From NCBI RefSeq assembly GCF_000264945.2, contig NZ_CP013070.1, forward strand, positions 558,001 to 622,000: a DNA stretch of 64,000 nt, written 5' to 3'. Each line of letters starts with the position of its first letter. The stretch's first letter is position 1. Shown here in pieces: positions 37,528 through 46,955 of the stretch. This DNA is from Sphingobium indicum B90A (GTDB lineage Bacteria; Pseudomonadota; Alphaproteobacteria; Sphingomonadales; Sphingomonadaceae). Under the pieces are notes generated by a model. It was not told the DNA's origin. It saw only the letters and a program-made list of their open reading frames with translations, and searched no databases. The translations under genes were made by a program, and so were the position numbers.

Positions 37528-38268
37528 ATGGCCACCCAAGCCAAACCCGATCTGACCAGCGGCGCGCCGGACCATGGCGCTCGTCATGTTGCTATTATCA
37601 TGGACGGCAATGGACGCTGGGCGAAAAAGCGCTTCCTGCCGCGCATCGCCGGGCATCGCGCCGGGGTGGAGGCGGTGCGCCGCGTCGCCCGCGCCGCGCG
37701 GGAGCTGGGCCTGGAATGCCTGACGCTCTACGCCTTTTCCTCGGAAAACTGGAAACGTCCGGCCAGCGAGGTCACGGACCTGATGGGCCTTTTGCGCCAT
37801 TTCATCCAGTCCGACCTCGATGAATTCCATGCCAATTGCGTGCGGCTGCGCATCATCGGCAATTATCGGGCGCTCGACCCTTCGCTCGTCGATCTGATCG
37901 ACAATGCGGTGGCGCGGACTGCCGGGAACAGCGGGCCGATCCTTGCCATAGCGCTGAACTATGGCGCGCAGGACGAGCTGGTGCGCATGGCGCAGACGCT
38001 GGCGCGCCGCGTGGCCGCCGGCGAGATCGCGGCGGAGGAGATCGGCATCGCCGATGTCGATGCGGCGCTCTACACCGCCGACCTGCCGCCGCTGGACCTG
38101 ATGATCCGGACGTCGGGGGAACAGCGGCTCAGCAACTTCATGCTGTGGCAGGCCGCCTATGCGGAGCTTTACTTCACGGACATTCTGTGGCCGGATTTCG
38201 ATGGGCGGGCGCTGGCCGCCGCATTGGACGCCTTCCGCCTGAGGGACCGCCGTTTCGGCGGGCTGTGA
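37528..38268 (+). CDS. uppS: Undecaprenyl diphosphate synthase (cis-prenyltransferase)
   Basis: A 246-residue UppS. The pyrophosphate motif is IIMDGNGRWAKKR with the catalytic Asp at about residue 27, followed by AGHRAGVEAVRRV, LTLYAFSSENWKRP and the C-terminal DLMIRTSGEQRLSNFMLWQ. It makes C55-PP, the lipid carrier for cell-wall sugars. Genes for MEP-pathway (dxr) and CDP-DAG (cdsA) follow, so lipid precursors are made from one cluster. Confidence 0.96.
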   Translation: MATQAKPDLTSGAPDHGARHVAIIMDGNGRWAKKRFLPRIAGHRAGVEAVRRVARAARELGLECLTLYAFSSENWKRPASEVTDLMGLLRHFIQSDLDEFHANCVRLRIIGNYRALDPSLVDLIDNAVARTAGNSGPILAIALNYGAQDELVRMAQTLARRVAAGEIAAEEIGIADVDAALYTADLPPLDLMIRTSGEQRLSNFMLWQAAYAELYFTDILWPDFDGRALAAALDAFRLRDRRFGGL

Positions 38269-38273
38269 CCGGC

Positions 38274-39053
38274 ATGTCGAGCGAGCTTCGCACCCGCGCG
38301 ATCGTCGGCGTCGTGCTCATCCTCGTAGCGTTGGCAGCCCTGTTTTCGGGCGGTTTCCTGTTCTGGATGCTGCTGTCCGTGGCGGGCGTGCTGATGCAGG
38401 GGGAATGGGGCGACCTGACCGGAGCCACGCCGGAGAACCGCAGGCTGGCGATGTTCGCCGTCTCGGTGCCGCTGGCGATCCTTTGCCCCGTGGCGGCCGG
38501 CGTGTCCTGGCTTGCCTTCACGCTGATGGCGGCGGCCTTCTTCTTCGTCGCGCTGGTCGGTCGGTCGATCAGGCTGGCGCTGGGCGTTCCCTATATCGTC
38601 GTGCCGGTGATGGCGCTGCTGTTCCTGCGCGAGCAGGCGCCCAATCTTCAGGGGCTGCTGCTGACCCTGTGGGCGCTGGGCCTTGTCTGGGCGACGGACA
38701 TCGGCGCTTATTTCGCCGGCCGGTCGATCGGCGGGCCGAAGCTGGCGCCGCGCGTCAGCCCGTCCAAGACCTGGGCGGGCCTGGGCGGCGGCGTGCTGGC
38801 GGCGCTGACGGTGGGTTTCCTGCTCCATCGGTTCGCCGACCTGCCGGTTCAGCTCGCGGCGGCGAGCGGCCTGCTGGCGGTGGCGGCGCAATTGGGCGAC
38901 CTGCTGGAAAGCTGGATGAAGCGCCGGGCAGGCGTCAAGGACAGCGGGACGCTGCTGCCCGGCCATGGCGGCGTGATGGACCGGCTGGACGGCGTGGTCG
39001 CCGCCGCGCCGCTGGCAGCCGTCTGTTACATGATCCTGGTGCAACTGCCATGA
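38274..39053 (+). CDS. cdsA: Phosphatidate cytidylyltransferase
   Basis: A 259-residue polytopic membrane protein with the Cds signature in DLLESWMKRRAGVKDSG followed by LLPGHGGVMDRLD near the C-terminus. It makes CDP-DAG from phosphatidate and CTP, feeding PssA. ATG at 38274 is used; an in-frame GTG at 38265 overlapping the uppS stop is a possible start. Its stop overlaps the dxr start (ATGA). Confidence 0.95.
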   Translation: MSSELRTRAIVGVVLILVALAALFSGGFLFWMLLSVAGVLMQGEWGDLTGATPENRRLAMFAVSVPLAILCPVAAGVSWLAFTLMAAAFFFVALVGRSIRLALGVPYIVVPVMALLFLREQAPNLQGLLLTLWALGLVWATDIGAYFAGRSIGGPKLAPRVSPSKTWAGLGGGVLAALTVGFLLHRFADLPVQLAAASGLLAVAAQLGDLLESWMKRRAGVKDSGTLLPGHGGVMDRLDGVVAAAPLAAVCYMILVQLP

Positions 39054-40207
39054 GGAAGGTGTCGATCTTCGGCGCGACCGGATCGGTCGGCATGTCCACG
39101 CTGGACCTGATCCAGCGCGATCCGGACAGTTATCAGGTCGTCGCCCTGACCGCGCACAGCGATGTGGCGGGCCTGGCCGCCGCAGCCCGGCAGAGCAATG
39201 CCGCCGTCGCGGTGATCGGGGACGAGGCGCATTATGAGGTGTTGAAGGACGCGCTGCGCGGTTCCGGGACGGAGGCGGCGGCGGGCGAAGGAGCGCTGGT
39301 CGACGCGGCGGGCGCCGGCGCCGACTGGAGCATGGCCGCCATCGTCGGTTGCGCCGGGCTGCGCCCGACCATGGCGGCGTTGAAGGCGGGCGGCACGGTG
39401 GCGCTGGCCAACAAGGAATCGCTGGTGTCGGCGGGCGCGCTGATGATGGACGCCGTCGGCGCATCGGGCGCGACGCTGCTGCCGGTCGACAGCGAGCATA
39501 ACGCCATATTCCAATGCCTTGCAGGCAGCCGCTTGGAGGATGTGGCAAGGATCACGCTGACGGCCAGCGGCGGCCCCTTCCGCACCCGCAGCCGGGAGGA
39601 GATGCGCGGCATCACGCCCGCGCAGGCTGTCGCCCATCCCAACTGGTCGATGGGCGCGAAGATCAGCGTCGATAGCGCGACGATGATGAACAAGGGGCTG
39701 GAACTGATCGAGGCGGCGCACCTCTTCCCGGTCGGGCTGGACCGGATCGAGATACTCGTCCATCCGCAATCCGTCATCCATTCCATGGTCGAATATCGCG
39801 ACCGATCCACGCTGGCGCAGCTCGGTTCGCCCGACATGCGCATTCCCATCGCCCATGCGCTGGCCTGGCCGGACCGGATCGCCACGCCCTGCCAGCCGCT
39901 GGACCTCGCCCGGATCGGCCGCCTGGACTTCGAGGCGCCGGATGAGGATCGCTTCCCCGCGCTGCGGCTGACCCGGCAGGCGGCGGAGGCGGGGGGCGCC
40001 GCGCCGGCCATATTGAACGCGGCCAATGAGGTCGCCGTCGCCGCCTTCCTGAAAGGGGCCATAGGCTTCCTTGATATCGCCATGATTGTGGAGGATGTCC
40101 TGAACCGCTATAGCGCGCCTGTGCCCCGCCGGATCGACGATGTGCTGGAAGCGGATGCGCAGGCGCGTAATATGGCTGCACAAGTGATGGAAAGATTGAC
40201 CGCTTGA
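39050..40207 (+). CDS. dxr: 1-deoxy-D-xylulose-5-phosphate reductoisomerase
   Basis: A 385-residue Dxr: NADPH motif IFGATGSVGMSTLDLI, ALANKESLVSAGALMM, metal/substrate residues in LPVDSEHNAIFQCL, LTASGGPFRTRSREE, WSMGAKISVDSATMMNKGLE. It makes MEP for isoprenoids. ATG at 39050 overlaps the cdsA stop; the longer open frame is antisense-like noise inside cdsA. The stop overlaps the rseP TTG. Confidence 0.96.
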   Translation: MRKVSIFGATGSVGMSTLDLIQRDPDSYQVVALTAHSDVAGLAAAARQSNAAVAVIGDEAHYEVLKDALRGSGTEAAAGEGALVDAAGAGADWSMAAIVGCAGLRPTMAALKAGGTVALANKESLVSAGALMMDAVGASGATLLPVDSEHNAIFQCLAGSRLEDVARITLTASGGPFRTRSREEMRGITPAQAVAHPNWSMGAKISVDSATMMNKGLELIEAAHLFPVGLDRIEILVHPQSVIHSMVEYRDRSTLAQLGSPDMRIPIAHALAWPDRIATPCQPLDLARIGRLDFEAPDEDRFPALRLTRQAAEAGGAAPAILNAANEVAVAAFLKGAIGFLDIAMIVEDVLNRYSAPVPRRIDDVLEADAQARNMAAQVMERLTA

Positions 40208-41337
40208 TCCAGAATCCCGGTTTCCTGTTGACCGTAGTCGCATTCGTGGCGGTCATCGGACCGCTCGTCTTCGTGCATGAGCTGGGCCATTATCTGGTGG
40301 GCCGCTGGTGCGGCGTGAAGGCGGAAGCCTTTTCCATCGGATTCGGCCCGGAAATCGCCGCCTGGACCGACAGGCGCGGCACGCGCTGGCGCCTGGGGGC
40401 GCTGCCGCTGGGCGGCTATGTGCGGTTCAAGGGCGACATGAACGCGGCGAGCCAGGCCGATCCGCGCTGGCTGGAAATGCCCGCCGCCGAACGGGCCGAG
40501 AGCTTCCCGGCCAAGCCCTTGTGGCAGCGGGCGGCCATCGTCGCGGCTGGCCCCGCGATCAATTTCCTCTTCGCCATCCTGATCCTGGCCGCCTTCGCCT
40601 TCGTCCATGGCGAGAGCCGCACGCCCGCGGTCGCCGGGCAGGTGCAGCCGGGCAGCGCGGCCGCCGCTGCGGGGATCGTCGCCGGGGACCGCATCGTCTC
40701 GCTCAACGGGCGGGAGATGTCGACCTTCGACGATATCCGCCTGTTCGCGCAGATCCGCCCCGGCGAACCCGTCACCATCCTGATCGACCGGCAGGGCAGG
40801 CTGTTCGAAAAACAGGGCAGGGTCGGCGCGGTCGAGGAAGATGACGGCTTTGGCAACAAATTCCGCATCGGACGGCTGGGCATCGCGCCGGGCGAGCCGG
40901 TGATCGAGCCGGTCAGCCTGGCGCGCGCGCCGGTCGTCGCGGTCGAACGCACCGGCCAGATCATCCGCACCATGGTGGAGACGCTGGGCCAGATCGTCGG
41001 CGGCGGCCGGTCGGTCAAGGAACTGGGCGGGCCGCTCAAGATCGCGGAGGTTTCGGGTCAGGCGGCGACGCTGGGCGTGGAAAGCTTCGTCTTCTTCATG
41101 GCGCTCATCTCGATTAACTTGGGGTTCATCAACCTCTTGCCAATCCCCATGCTGGATGGCGGCCATTTGCTGTTCTACGGGGTGGAGGCGATACAGCGGC
41201 GGCCGGTCAGCCCGCAGGTGCAGGAATGGGCCTATCGGTCGGGACTGGCGGTCCTGCTGGCGATGATGGTGCTGGTAACGTTCAACGATTTATCCTCTTT
41301 CGGTCTCTGGGATCGTCTGTCCGGCTTGATCGGCTGA
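40204..41337 (+). CDS. rseP: RseP-type site-2 membrane protease
   Basis: A 377-residue M50 metalloprotease. Zinc motif VFVHELGHYLVG in the first helix, SIGFGPEIAAWTDRRGTR, one PDZ domain at about residues 125-215 (AAAAGIVAGDRIVSLNG) and the third metal ligand in INLLPIPMLDGGHLLFY. It cuts anti-sigma factors and other membrane proteins. It starts with TTG at 40204 within the dxr stop and is followed by bamA, as is usual. Confidence 0.94.
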   Translation: MIQNPGFLLTVVAFVAVIGPLVFVHELGHYLVGRWCGVKAEAFSIGFGPEIAAWTDRRGTRWRLGALPLGGYVRFKGDMNAASQADPRWLEMPAAERAESFPAKPLWQRAAIVAAGPAINFLFAILILAAFAFVHGESRTPAVAGQVQPGSAAAAAGIVAGDRIVSLNGREMSTFDDIRLFAQIRPGEPVTILIDRQGRLFEKQGRVGAVEEDDGFGNKFRIGRLGIAPGEPVIEPVSLARAPVVAVERTGQIIRTMVETLGQIVGGGRSVKELGGPLKIAEVSGQAATLGVESFVFFMALISINLGFINLLPIPMLDGGHLLFYGVEAIQRRPVSPQVQEWAYRSGLAVLLAMMVLVTFNDLSSFGLWDRLSGLIG

Positions 41338-41429
41338 GCCGTATCGGGCAGGAGGACGCGATTTCACGCCTTTTTTCCCGACGTGAACGATATGTTGCTT
41401 TTTTGTAGAAGGTGGAGCGGGTGACAGCG

Positions 41430-44066
41430 ATGATGAGCAGCAACAGGCAGCGCCCGGTCGTCGTGGCCCTGTTGGCGACCACGATGATCGCGGGCATGTC
41501 TGCCGTGCCTGCGATGGCGCAAAATGCCCCGCCGGCTGCCGCGCCCGCGCCTGTTCCCGCCGTCGCGCCCGCGGGCACGATCCGCGCCATCTCCGTCACC
41601 GGCCAGCAGCGGCTGGAACCCGACACGGTGCTGTCCTACACCAAGCTGCGGATCGGCCAGTCCTTCACCCAGGAATCGCTCGACCAGGCGCTGCGCGACC
41701 TTTACGAGACGGAACTGTTCGCCGACGTCCAGATCCGCAACGACAATGGCGCGCTGACCGTCGAGGTGAAGGAAAACCCGGTCATCAACCGCATCGTCCT
41801 TGAAGGTAACAAGCGCCTCAAGGAAGACAAGATACGTCCCGAAATAAAACTGGCTCCGCGCCAGATCTATACCCGGTCGAAGGTGCGCGCCGACGTCGCC
41901 CGCATCATCGAACTCTATCGCCGCCAGGGCCGCTTCGCCGCCACGGTCGAACCGAAGATGGTGCAGCTCGACCAGAACCGCGTCGACATCGTCTTCGAAA
42001 TCTCCGAAGGGCCGAAATCCAAGGTCCGCCAGATCAACATCATCGGCAATGAGAAGTTCAAGGACGGCGAACTGCGCAGCCAGATGGTGACGAAGCAGTC
42101 GCGCTGGTTCCGCATCTTCTCCTCCGGCACCAGCTACGATCCCGACCGGCTGGCCTATGACCAGCAGAAGCTGCGCCAATTCTACCTGACCGAAGGCTAT
42201 GCCGATTTCCGCGTGATCTCCGCCGTGGCGGAACTGACCCCGGACAAGCAGGACTTCATCATCACCTATGTGGTGGAGGAAGGGCAGCGCTACAAATTCG
42301 GCGACGTGAAGGTCAACAGCGACATTCGCGACCTGTCCGGCGATTCGCTGACCAGGATGCTGCCGATGAAGAAGGGCGACTGGTACAACGCCAAGCAGGT
42401 CGAGGATACGGTCGACACGCTGAGCGAGACGGCGGGCCTGTTCGGCTACGCCTTCGCGGACGTCCAGCCGGACTTCCAGCGCGACAAGGACACGCTGACG
42501 ATGGGGATCGATTTCCGCATCGCCAACGCGCCCCGCGTCTATGTCGAGCGGGTCGACATCAACGGCAACACGCTGACCCAGGACAAGGTCGTGCGCCGCG
42601 AATTCCGCCTGGCGGAGGGCGACGCCTTCAACAGCTTCCTCGTCAAGCGGTCGAAGGACCGCATCAATTCGCTCGGCTTCTTCCAGGAAAAGCTGGACAT
42701 CGAGCAGAAGCCCGGCTCCGCGCCCGACCGCATCGTCCTGGAAACCAATGTGCAGGAAAAATCGACCGGCGAACTGTCGCTGTCGGCCGGTTTCTCCTCG
42801 CTGGAGCGCTTCATAGTATCGGCGTCGATCACCCAGCGCAACTTCCGCGGCAAGGGGCAGGAACTGCGCACCAGCGTCAACTATTCGGCTTATTCCAAGT
42901 CGGTGGAAGTGGGCTTCACCGAGCCTTATTTCATGGACAGGAACATCGCGCTGGGCGGCGACATCTACCGCCGCGACCTCAACAGCTTCCGTTATCTGAA
43001 CAATAACGACCGCGACACCACCTATGAGCAGACGACGACCGGCTTCCAGCTTCGCGCTGGCGTGCCGATCACGGAATATATGTCGCTGGCGCTGCGCTAC
43101 ACGCTGAACCTGGACGACGTTACGCTCGACAAGGACAGTTACTACTCCGATCCCGACGGCGCGGGTCCGCTGGGGCTTCAGTGCGATCCGCTGCTCGCCG
43201 GCCGCTATCTTTGCGACGCCATCGGCAAGCGGACGACGTCGTCCCTTGGCTATTCGCTGATCTACGATACCCGCGACAACCGCATTCGCCCGACGCGGGG
43301 CCATAATGTGGTTCTGAGCCAGGACTTCGCCGGTCTGGGCGGCAGCGTCAAATATGTGCGCACGCGGTTGAACGGCTCCAAATATTGGCCGGTCGGCGGC
43401 GGGTTCATCTTCTCCGTCTCGGCGGAGGGCGGCTATATCCACAGCCTTGAGGGCGACCGTCGCGACGCTTCGAACGAACTGGTCGACAAGGTTCGCCTGA
43501 CCGACCGATTCTTCCTGGGCAATCCGCAGATTCGCGGTTTCGACATTCGCGGCATCGGGCCTCGCGTGAAGCGCTATTACCTGCAGTCGCAAACCAACCC
43601 GGACGGCAGCATCACCTATGTTCGGGGCGAGGGGAACAATAATGTTTCCGACGACGCGCTGGGCGGCAAGGCCTATTATCTGGCGCGGGCGGAAATGGAA
43701 ATTCCGCTGGGATCGGGCGCTCGCGAAATGGGCCTGCGCCCGTCGATCTTCGCCGACGTCGGCGCGGTCGCGGGATTGCGCAATCCCCGCACGACGGATT
43801 CGAACGGCATCTGCGCCGACAACACGACCGGCTCGCGCAGCGAAGCGGGTACTCCGGGCACATGCGGAACCGGCCAGACCCTCCTGATCGGGCCGTTCGA
43901 GGAAGAATATCTGGGCGATACGCTGAAACCGCGCGTCGCCGTGGGCTTCGGCGTCAACTGGAACTCGCCCTTCGGGCCGTTCCGCATCGACATCGCCAAG
44001 GCCCTGCTCAAGGAACCAGGGGACGACACTCAGCTAATCAGCTTCAACGTAGGGACTCAATTCTGA
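41430..44066 (+). CDS. bamA: BamA outer-membrane protein assembly factor
   Basis: About 878 residues: signal peptide ending ...MAQ, five POTRA repeats (first IRAISVTGQQRLEPDT, fifth RVYVERVDINGNTLTQD) and a C-terminal 16-strand barrel ending FNVGTQF with terminal Phe. The loop-6 motif lies in the region PQIRGFDIRGIGPR. It inserts beta-barrel proteins. Start: ATG at 41430 (MMSSNRQRP) chosen; GTG at 41421 and 41412 are in frame. The stop shares its A with the skp start (TGATG). Confidence 0.96.
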   Translation: MMSSNRQRPVVVALLATTMIAGMSAVPAMAQNAPPAAAPAPVPAVAPAGTIRAISVTGQQRLEPDTVLSYTKLRIGQSFTQESLDQALRDLYETELFADVQIRNDNGALTVEVKENPVINRIVLEGNKRLKEDKIRPEIKLAPRQIYTRSKVRADVARIIELYRRQGRFAATVEPKMVQLDQNRVDIVFEISEGPKSKVRQINIIGNEKFKDGELRSQMVTKQSRWFRIFSSGTSYDPDRLAYDQQKLRQFYLTEGYADFRVISAVAELTPDKQDFIITYVVEEGQRYKFGDVKVNSDIRDLSGDSLTRMLPMKKGDWYNAKQVEDTVDTLSETAGLFGYAFADVQPDFQRDKDTLTMGIDFRIANAPRVYVERVDINGNTLTQDKVVRREFRLAEGDAFNSFLVKRSKDRINSLGFFQEKLDIEQKPGSAPDRIVLETNVQEKSTGELSLSAGFSSLERFIVSASITQRNFRGKGQELRTSVNYSAYSKSVEVGFTEPYFMDRNIALGGDIYRRDLNSFRYLNNNDRDTTYEQTTTGFQLRAGVPITEYMSLALRYTLNLDDVTLDKDSYYSDPDGAGPLGLQCDPLLAGRYLCDAIGKRTTSSLGYSLIYDTRDNRIRPTRGHNVVLSQDFAGLGGSVKYVRTRLNGSKYWPVGGGFIFSVSAEGGYIHSLEGDRRDASNELVDKVRLTDRFFLGNPQIRGFDIRGIGPRVKRYYLQSQTNPDGSITYVRGEGNNNVSDDALGGKAYYLARAEMEIPLGSGAREMGLRPSIFADVGAVAGLRNPRTTDSNGICADNTTGSRSEAGTPGTCGTGQTLLIGPFEEEYLGDTLKPRVAVGFGVNWNSPFGPFRIDIAKALLKEPGDDTQLISFNVGTQF

Positions 44067-44725
44067 TGAAGACCATTTTCAAGGCCGCCGCGCTGGTTCT
44101 GGCGCCGATGACCGCCATGGCGCTGACCAGCGTCCCGGCCGCAGCCCAGTCGAAGACCGGCATCGCCGTCGTCGACCTGCAACGCGCCGTCGCCACCAGC
44201 TCGGCCTATTCGACCGCGCGCACCCAGATCCAGACCACCTACAAGGCGCAGATCGACGGCTTCACCGCGCGCAAGAACGCCATCGACGCCGACCTCAAGG
44301 CCAAGGGCACGGCCCTGGAAGCCGCGATGAAGGCCGCCGGCGGCAAGCCGACCCCGGCGATCCAGACGCAATATGAGGCCTATCAGAAGGCCGGTCAGGA
44401 CGGCCAGGCCGAATTGCAGCGCCTGGGCCAGCCGATCGCGCTCGCCAACGCCTATGTCGAGGAGCAGATTTCGGCCAAGCTGTCGGACGCACTGAAATCC
44501 GCCATGACCAAGGCCAAGGTCGACCTGATCCTGTCGCCCGACGCGACCGTGTCCTATCAGCCGACCGTCGACATCACCCAGTCGGTGGTGGCCGAACTCA
44601 ACGCGCTGGTGCCCAGCGTCGGCATCACGCCGCCGGCCGGCTGGCAGCCGGGCCGTCAGGGCCAGGGCGCTGCCGCCCCTGCCGCTGCGCCCGCCAATCC
44701 GTCGCAGCAGCCGGCCTCGCGCTGA
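44066..44725 (+). CDS. skp: Skp/OmpH-family periplasmic chaperone
   Basis: A 219-residue secreted protein. A signal peptide ends at about residue 28 ([10 protein letters not shown]). The mature part starts [16 protein letters not shown] and forms the long helical arms, with [17 protein letters not shown]. The Pro/Ala/Gln-rich tail (about 20 residues) is unusual compared with E. coli Skp. It carries unfolded outer-membrane proteins to BamA. It overlaps bamA and is followed by fabZ with no lpxD between. Confidence 0.9.
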   Translation: MKTIFKAAALVLAPMTAMALTSVPAAAQSKTGIAVVDLQRAVATSSAYSTARTQIQTTYKAQIDGFTARKNAIDADLKAKGTALEAAMKAAGGKPTPAIQTQYEAYQKAGQDGQAELQRLGQPIALANAYVEEQISAKLSDALKSAMTKAKVDLILSPDATVSYQPTVDITQSVVAELNALVPSVGITPPAGWQPGRQGQGAAAPAAAPANPSQQPASR

Positions 44726-44732
44726 TCGCCGG

Positions 44733-45212
44733 ATGACGGATCAGGTTGACAATGCCGCCGCCGTCGGCCCCATCGATATTCGTGGGGTGATGGCGGCGCT
44801 GCCGCACCGTTATCCGATGCTGCTCGTCGACCGCGTGATTTCGCTCGTGCCGAACAGCACGATCCACGCGGTCAAGGCGGTTTCGATCAACGAGGGTTTC
44901 TTCCAGGGGCATTTCCCCGGCCGGCCGATCATGCCCGGCGTGCTGATCGTGGAAGCGATGGCCCAGGCCGCCGGCGTGCTGACGGTCGAGACGATGGACC
45001 TGCGCGGTTCGGGCAAGCTCGTCTATTTCATGAGCATCGATGGGGCGAAGTTCCGCAACCCGGTGGAGCCGGGCTGCCTGCTCGATCTGCATGTCGACCT
45101 GGTCCAGATTCGCGGCCGCGTCTGCAAGTTCACGGGCAAGGCGATGGTGGAGGGCAAGCTCTGCGCCGAGGCCAGCTTCGTCGCGATGATCGCCGACCCG
45201 CCGGTGGATTGA
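44733..45212 (+). CDS. fabZ: 3-hydroxyacyl-ACP dehydratase
   Basis: A 159-residue hotdog protein: [13 protein letters not shown] with the catalytic His, [20 protein letters not shown] with the catalytic Glu, and [10 protein letters not shown]. It completes fatty-acid elongation cycles. In LPS-making bacteria it lies between lpxD and lpxA; here skp precedes it by seven bases and rpmE follows, with no lpx gene. Confidence 0.96.
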   Translation: MTDQVDNAAAVGPIDIRGVMAALPHRYPMLLVDRVISLVPNSTIHAVKAVSINEGFFQGHFPGRPIMPGVLIVEAMAQAAGVLTVETMDLRGSGKLVYFMSIDGAKFRNPVEPGCLLDLHVDLVQIRGRVCKFTGKAMVEGKLCAEASFVAMIADPPVD

Positions 45213-45235
45213 GACGCCGCGGCGCTCGGAATATC

Positions 45236-45264
45236 CCGTCATTCCCGCGCAGGCGGGACGACGG
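45236..45264. repeat. Single palindromic repeat unit after fabZ
   Basis: CCGTC...GACGG with an inner CCCGC/GCGGG stem and a GCAG loop. This looks like one arm of the TTCCCGCGNAGGCGGGAA type elements elsewhere in the window. Confidence 0.55.
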
Positions 45265-45296
45265 ATCGCTGTGGTCGGGAAAGGCCGCTCCACCCC

Positions 45297-45325
45297 TTGC
45301 TTTTGCGCGCATTCCCATGTAACGG
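45297..45325 (+). promoter_or_regulatory. Candidate promoter of rpmE
   Basis: TTGCTT (45297-45302), 17-base spacer, TAACGG (45320-45325). The resulting leader of about 60 bases contains a perfect seven-base hairpin (GGCCGGT 45354-45360 with ACCGGCC 45366-45372). Confidence 0.45.
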
Positions 45326-45353
45326 CGCGCCTTCGCTAGTTTTACGCATCCAT

Positions 45354-45372
45354 GGCCGGTCGGAAACCGGCC
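45354..45372 (+). other. Hairpin in the rpmE 5' leader
   Basis: A seven-base perfect stem with a five-base loop located 18 bases before the rpmE ATG and next to its ribosome site. It could be a translational control structure for L31; no protein-binding motif is recognised. Confidence 0.4.
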
Positions 45373-45390
45373 CATAGACGGAGCAGACCC

Positions 45391-45615
45391 ATGAAGGCCG
45401 ATACGCATCCCGATTACCACTTCATCACCGTCCAGATGACCGACGGCACGACGTTCCGCACCCGCTCCACCTGGGGCAAGGAAGGCGACACGCTGGCGCT
45501 CGACATCGACCCCAAGTCGCACCCGGCCTGGACCGGCGGCACCCGCCAGCTTGAGCAGGGCGGCCAGGTGGCTCGCTTCAACAAGCGCTTCGGCGGCCTG
45601 ACGCTGAAGAAGTAA
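45391..45615 (+). CDS. rpmE: 50S ribosomal protein L31
   Basis: A 74-residue L31: [20 protein letters not shown] and [12 protein letters not shown]. It contains no cysteine at all, so it is the zinc-free form. The ATG at 45391 is preceded by GGAGCAGA. A terminator follows, so it is transcribed alone. Confidence 0.95.
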   Translation: MKADTHPDYHFITVQMTDGTTFRTRSTWGKEGDTLALDIDPKSHPAWTGGTRQLEQGGQVARFNKRFGGLTLKK

Positions 45616-45641
45616 TCGGCCTTCCAAAGGCAGGACAGAAA

Positions 45642-45668
45642 AGGGCGCCTCTAGGGGCGCCCTTTTTG
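45642..45668 (+). terminator. Terminator after rpmE
   Basis: AGGGCGCC (45642-45649) pairs with GGCGCCCT around a short CTCTAGG-type loop and is followed by five T residues. Confidence 0.88.
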
Positions 45669-45713
45669 TTTGTGTGGGGGAGTGGATTGGTCAATTCCCG
45701 TCATCAGTTTTCC

Positions 45714-45800
45714 GTCACCCCGGGCTTGACCCGGGGTCCCGCTTTCTTTCGGGTGCACGCTTGGAAAGGCAGCGGGACCCCGGATCAAGTCCGGGGTGAC
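45714..45800. repeat. Two-armed inverted-repeat element between rpmE and aroB
   Basis: 30-base arms at 45714-45743 and 45771-45800, identical as inverted repeats in 28 of 30 positions (GTCACCCCGG start). The 27-base centre has no open frame of note. This GTCACCCCGGxCTTGAxCCGG type is a common dispersed repeat in alphaproteobacteria. Confidence 0.85.
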
Positions 45801-45845
45801 GAATAGGGGGAGTGACGGCTAACCGCCCATCAGCCATCCCAGGCA

Positions 45846-46955
45846 TCAAACCGCCGCCCGGTCCTCGTCCAGAAATGCGGCGACATCGTCCAGCACGACA
45901 TCCTTCGACAGGAAGGTCCGCCCGATTCCCCGCGCCAGCAGGAAGGGCAGGGTGCCCGCCGCCATCTTCTTGTCGTGCAGCATGTGCGCGACCAGCGCTG
46001 CGCCGTCCGCCTTCACATGCGCGCCGGCAAGGTCGTGCGGCAGGCCGACGGCCTTCAGATGCGTCGTCACCCGCTCCGCATCCTCCGCCGGGCACAGGCC
46101 GAGCCGCGCCGAATAGCGGAAGGCAAGAGCCATGCCCGCTGCGACGCCTTCGCCATGGAGCAGAAGGTCGGAAAAGCCGGTGTCGGCCTCCAGCGCATGG
46201 CCGAAAGTATGGCCAAGGTTCAGCAAGGCCCGCCGTCCGGAGGTTTCCCGCTCGTCATCGGCGACAATCGCCGCCTTGGCGGCCACGCTGCGCTCGATGG
46301 CATATTCGCGTGCCTGGACGTCGCCGGCCAGCAGGTCGTGCCCCTTCGCCTCGCACCAGGCGAAGAAATCCGGGTCATCGATCAACCCATATTTCACCAC
46401 CTCGGCATAGCCCGCCCGCGTCTCTCGCGCCGGCAGCGTGTCGAGCGTCGAGGGGTCGATCAGCACCAGCGACGGCTGGTAGAAGCTGCCGACCAGATTC
46501 TTGCCCGCCTTGCTATTGATCGCGGTCTTGCCGCCGACGGAACTGTCCACCTGCGCCAGCAGGGTCGTGGGCACCTGGATGAAATGGCAGCCGCGCTTCA
46601 GGATCGAGGCGGCGAAGCCCACCAGGTCGCCGATCACGCCGCCGCCCAGCGCCACCACATGGTCGCCGCGCTCGATCTCCAGCGCCAGCAGCGCGTCGAG
46701 CAGTTCCTCCAGGTGGCGCCAGCTCTTGGTCTGCTCGCCCGGCGGCAGGATCACCGGCTCCACCGCCACGCCCGCGCGGCGCAGGCTGGCCTCCAGCCGG
46801 GGAAGCTGCGCGGCGGCGACATGCCGGTCGGTCACGACCACCAGCCGTCCTTTTCGCGCATGGGGCGCCAGATGGGAACCCGCCCGGTCCAGCACGCCCT
46901 GTTCGATCACGATGTCGTAACTGCGCGAATCCAGCGCGACGCGGACTATGGCCAT
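45846..46955 (-). CDS. aroB: 3-dehydroquinate synthase
   Basis: A 369-residue AroB: NAD-binding VVALGGGVIGDLVGFAASI, VPTTLLAQVDSSVGGKTAIN, PSTLDTLPARETRAGYAEVVKYG and the zinc histidines in LNLGHTFGHALE and HGEGVAAGMALA. It makes dehydroquinate in aromatic amino-acid synthesis. Its start overlaps the aroK end by 10 bases, so the two genes are co-transcribed. Confidence 0.96.
   Translation of the reverse strand: MAIVRVALDSRSYDIVIEQGVLDRAGSHLAPHARKGRLVVVTDRHVAAAQLPRLEASLRRAGVAVEPVILPPGEQTKSWRHLEELLDALLALEIERGDHVVALGGGVIGDLVGFAASILKRGCHFIQVPTTLLAQVDSSVGGKTAINSKAGKNLVGSFYQPSLVLIDPSTLDTLPARETRAGYAEVVKYGLIDDPDFFAWCEAKGHDLLAGDVQAREYAIERSVAAKAAIVADDERETSGRRALLNLGHTFGHALEADTGFSDLLLHGEGVAAGMALAFRYSARLGLCPAEDAERVTTHLKAVGLPHDLAGAHVKADGAALVAHMLHDKKMAAGTLPFLLARGIGRTFLSKDVVLDDVAAFLDEDRAAV

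Noticed and set aside
41364..43592. 742-codon minus-strand frame under bamA
   Set aside because: Antisense of bamA with no motif and no start signal.
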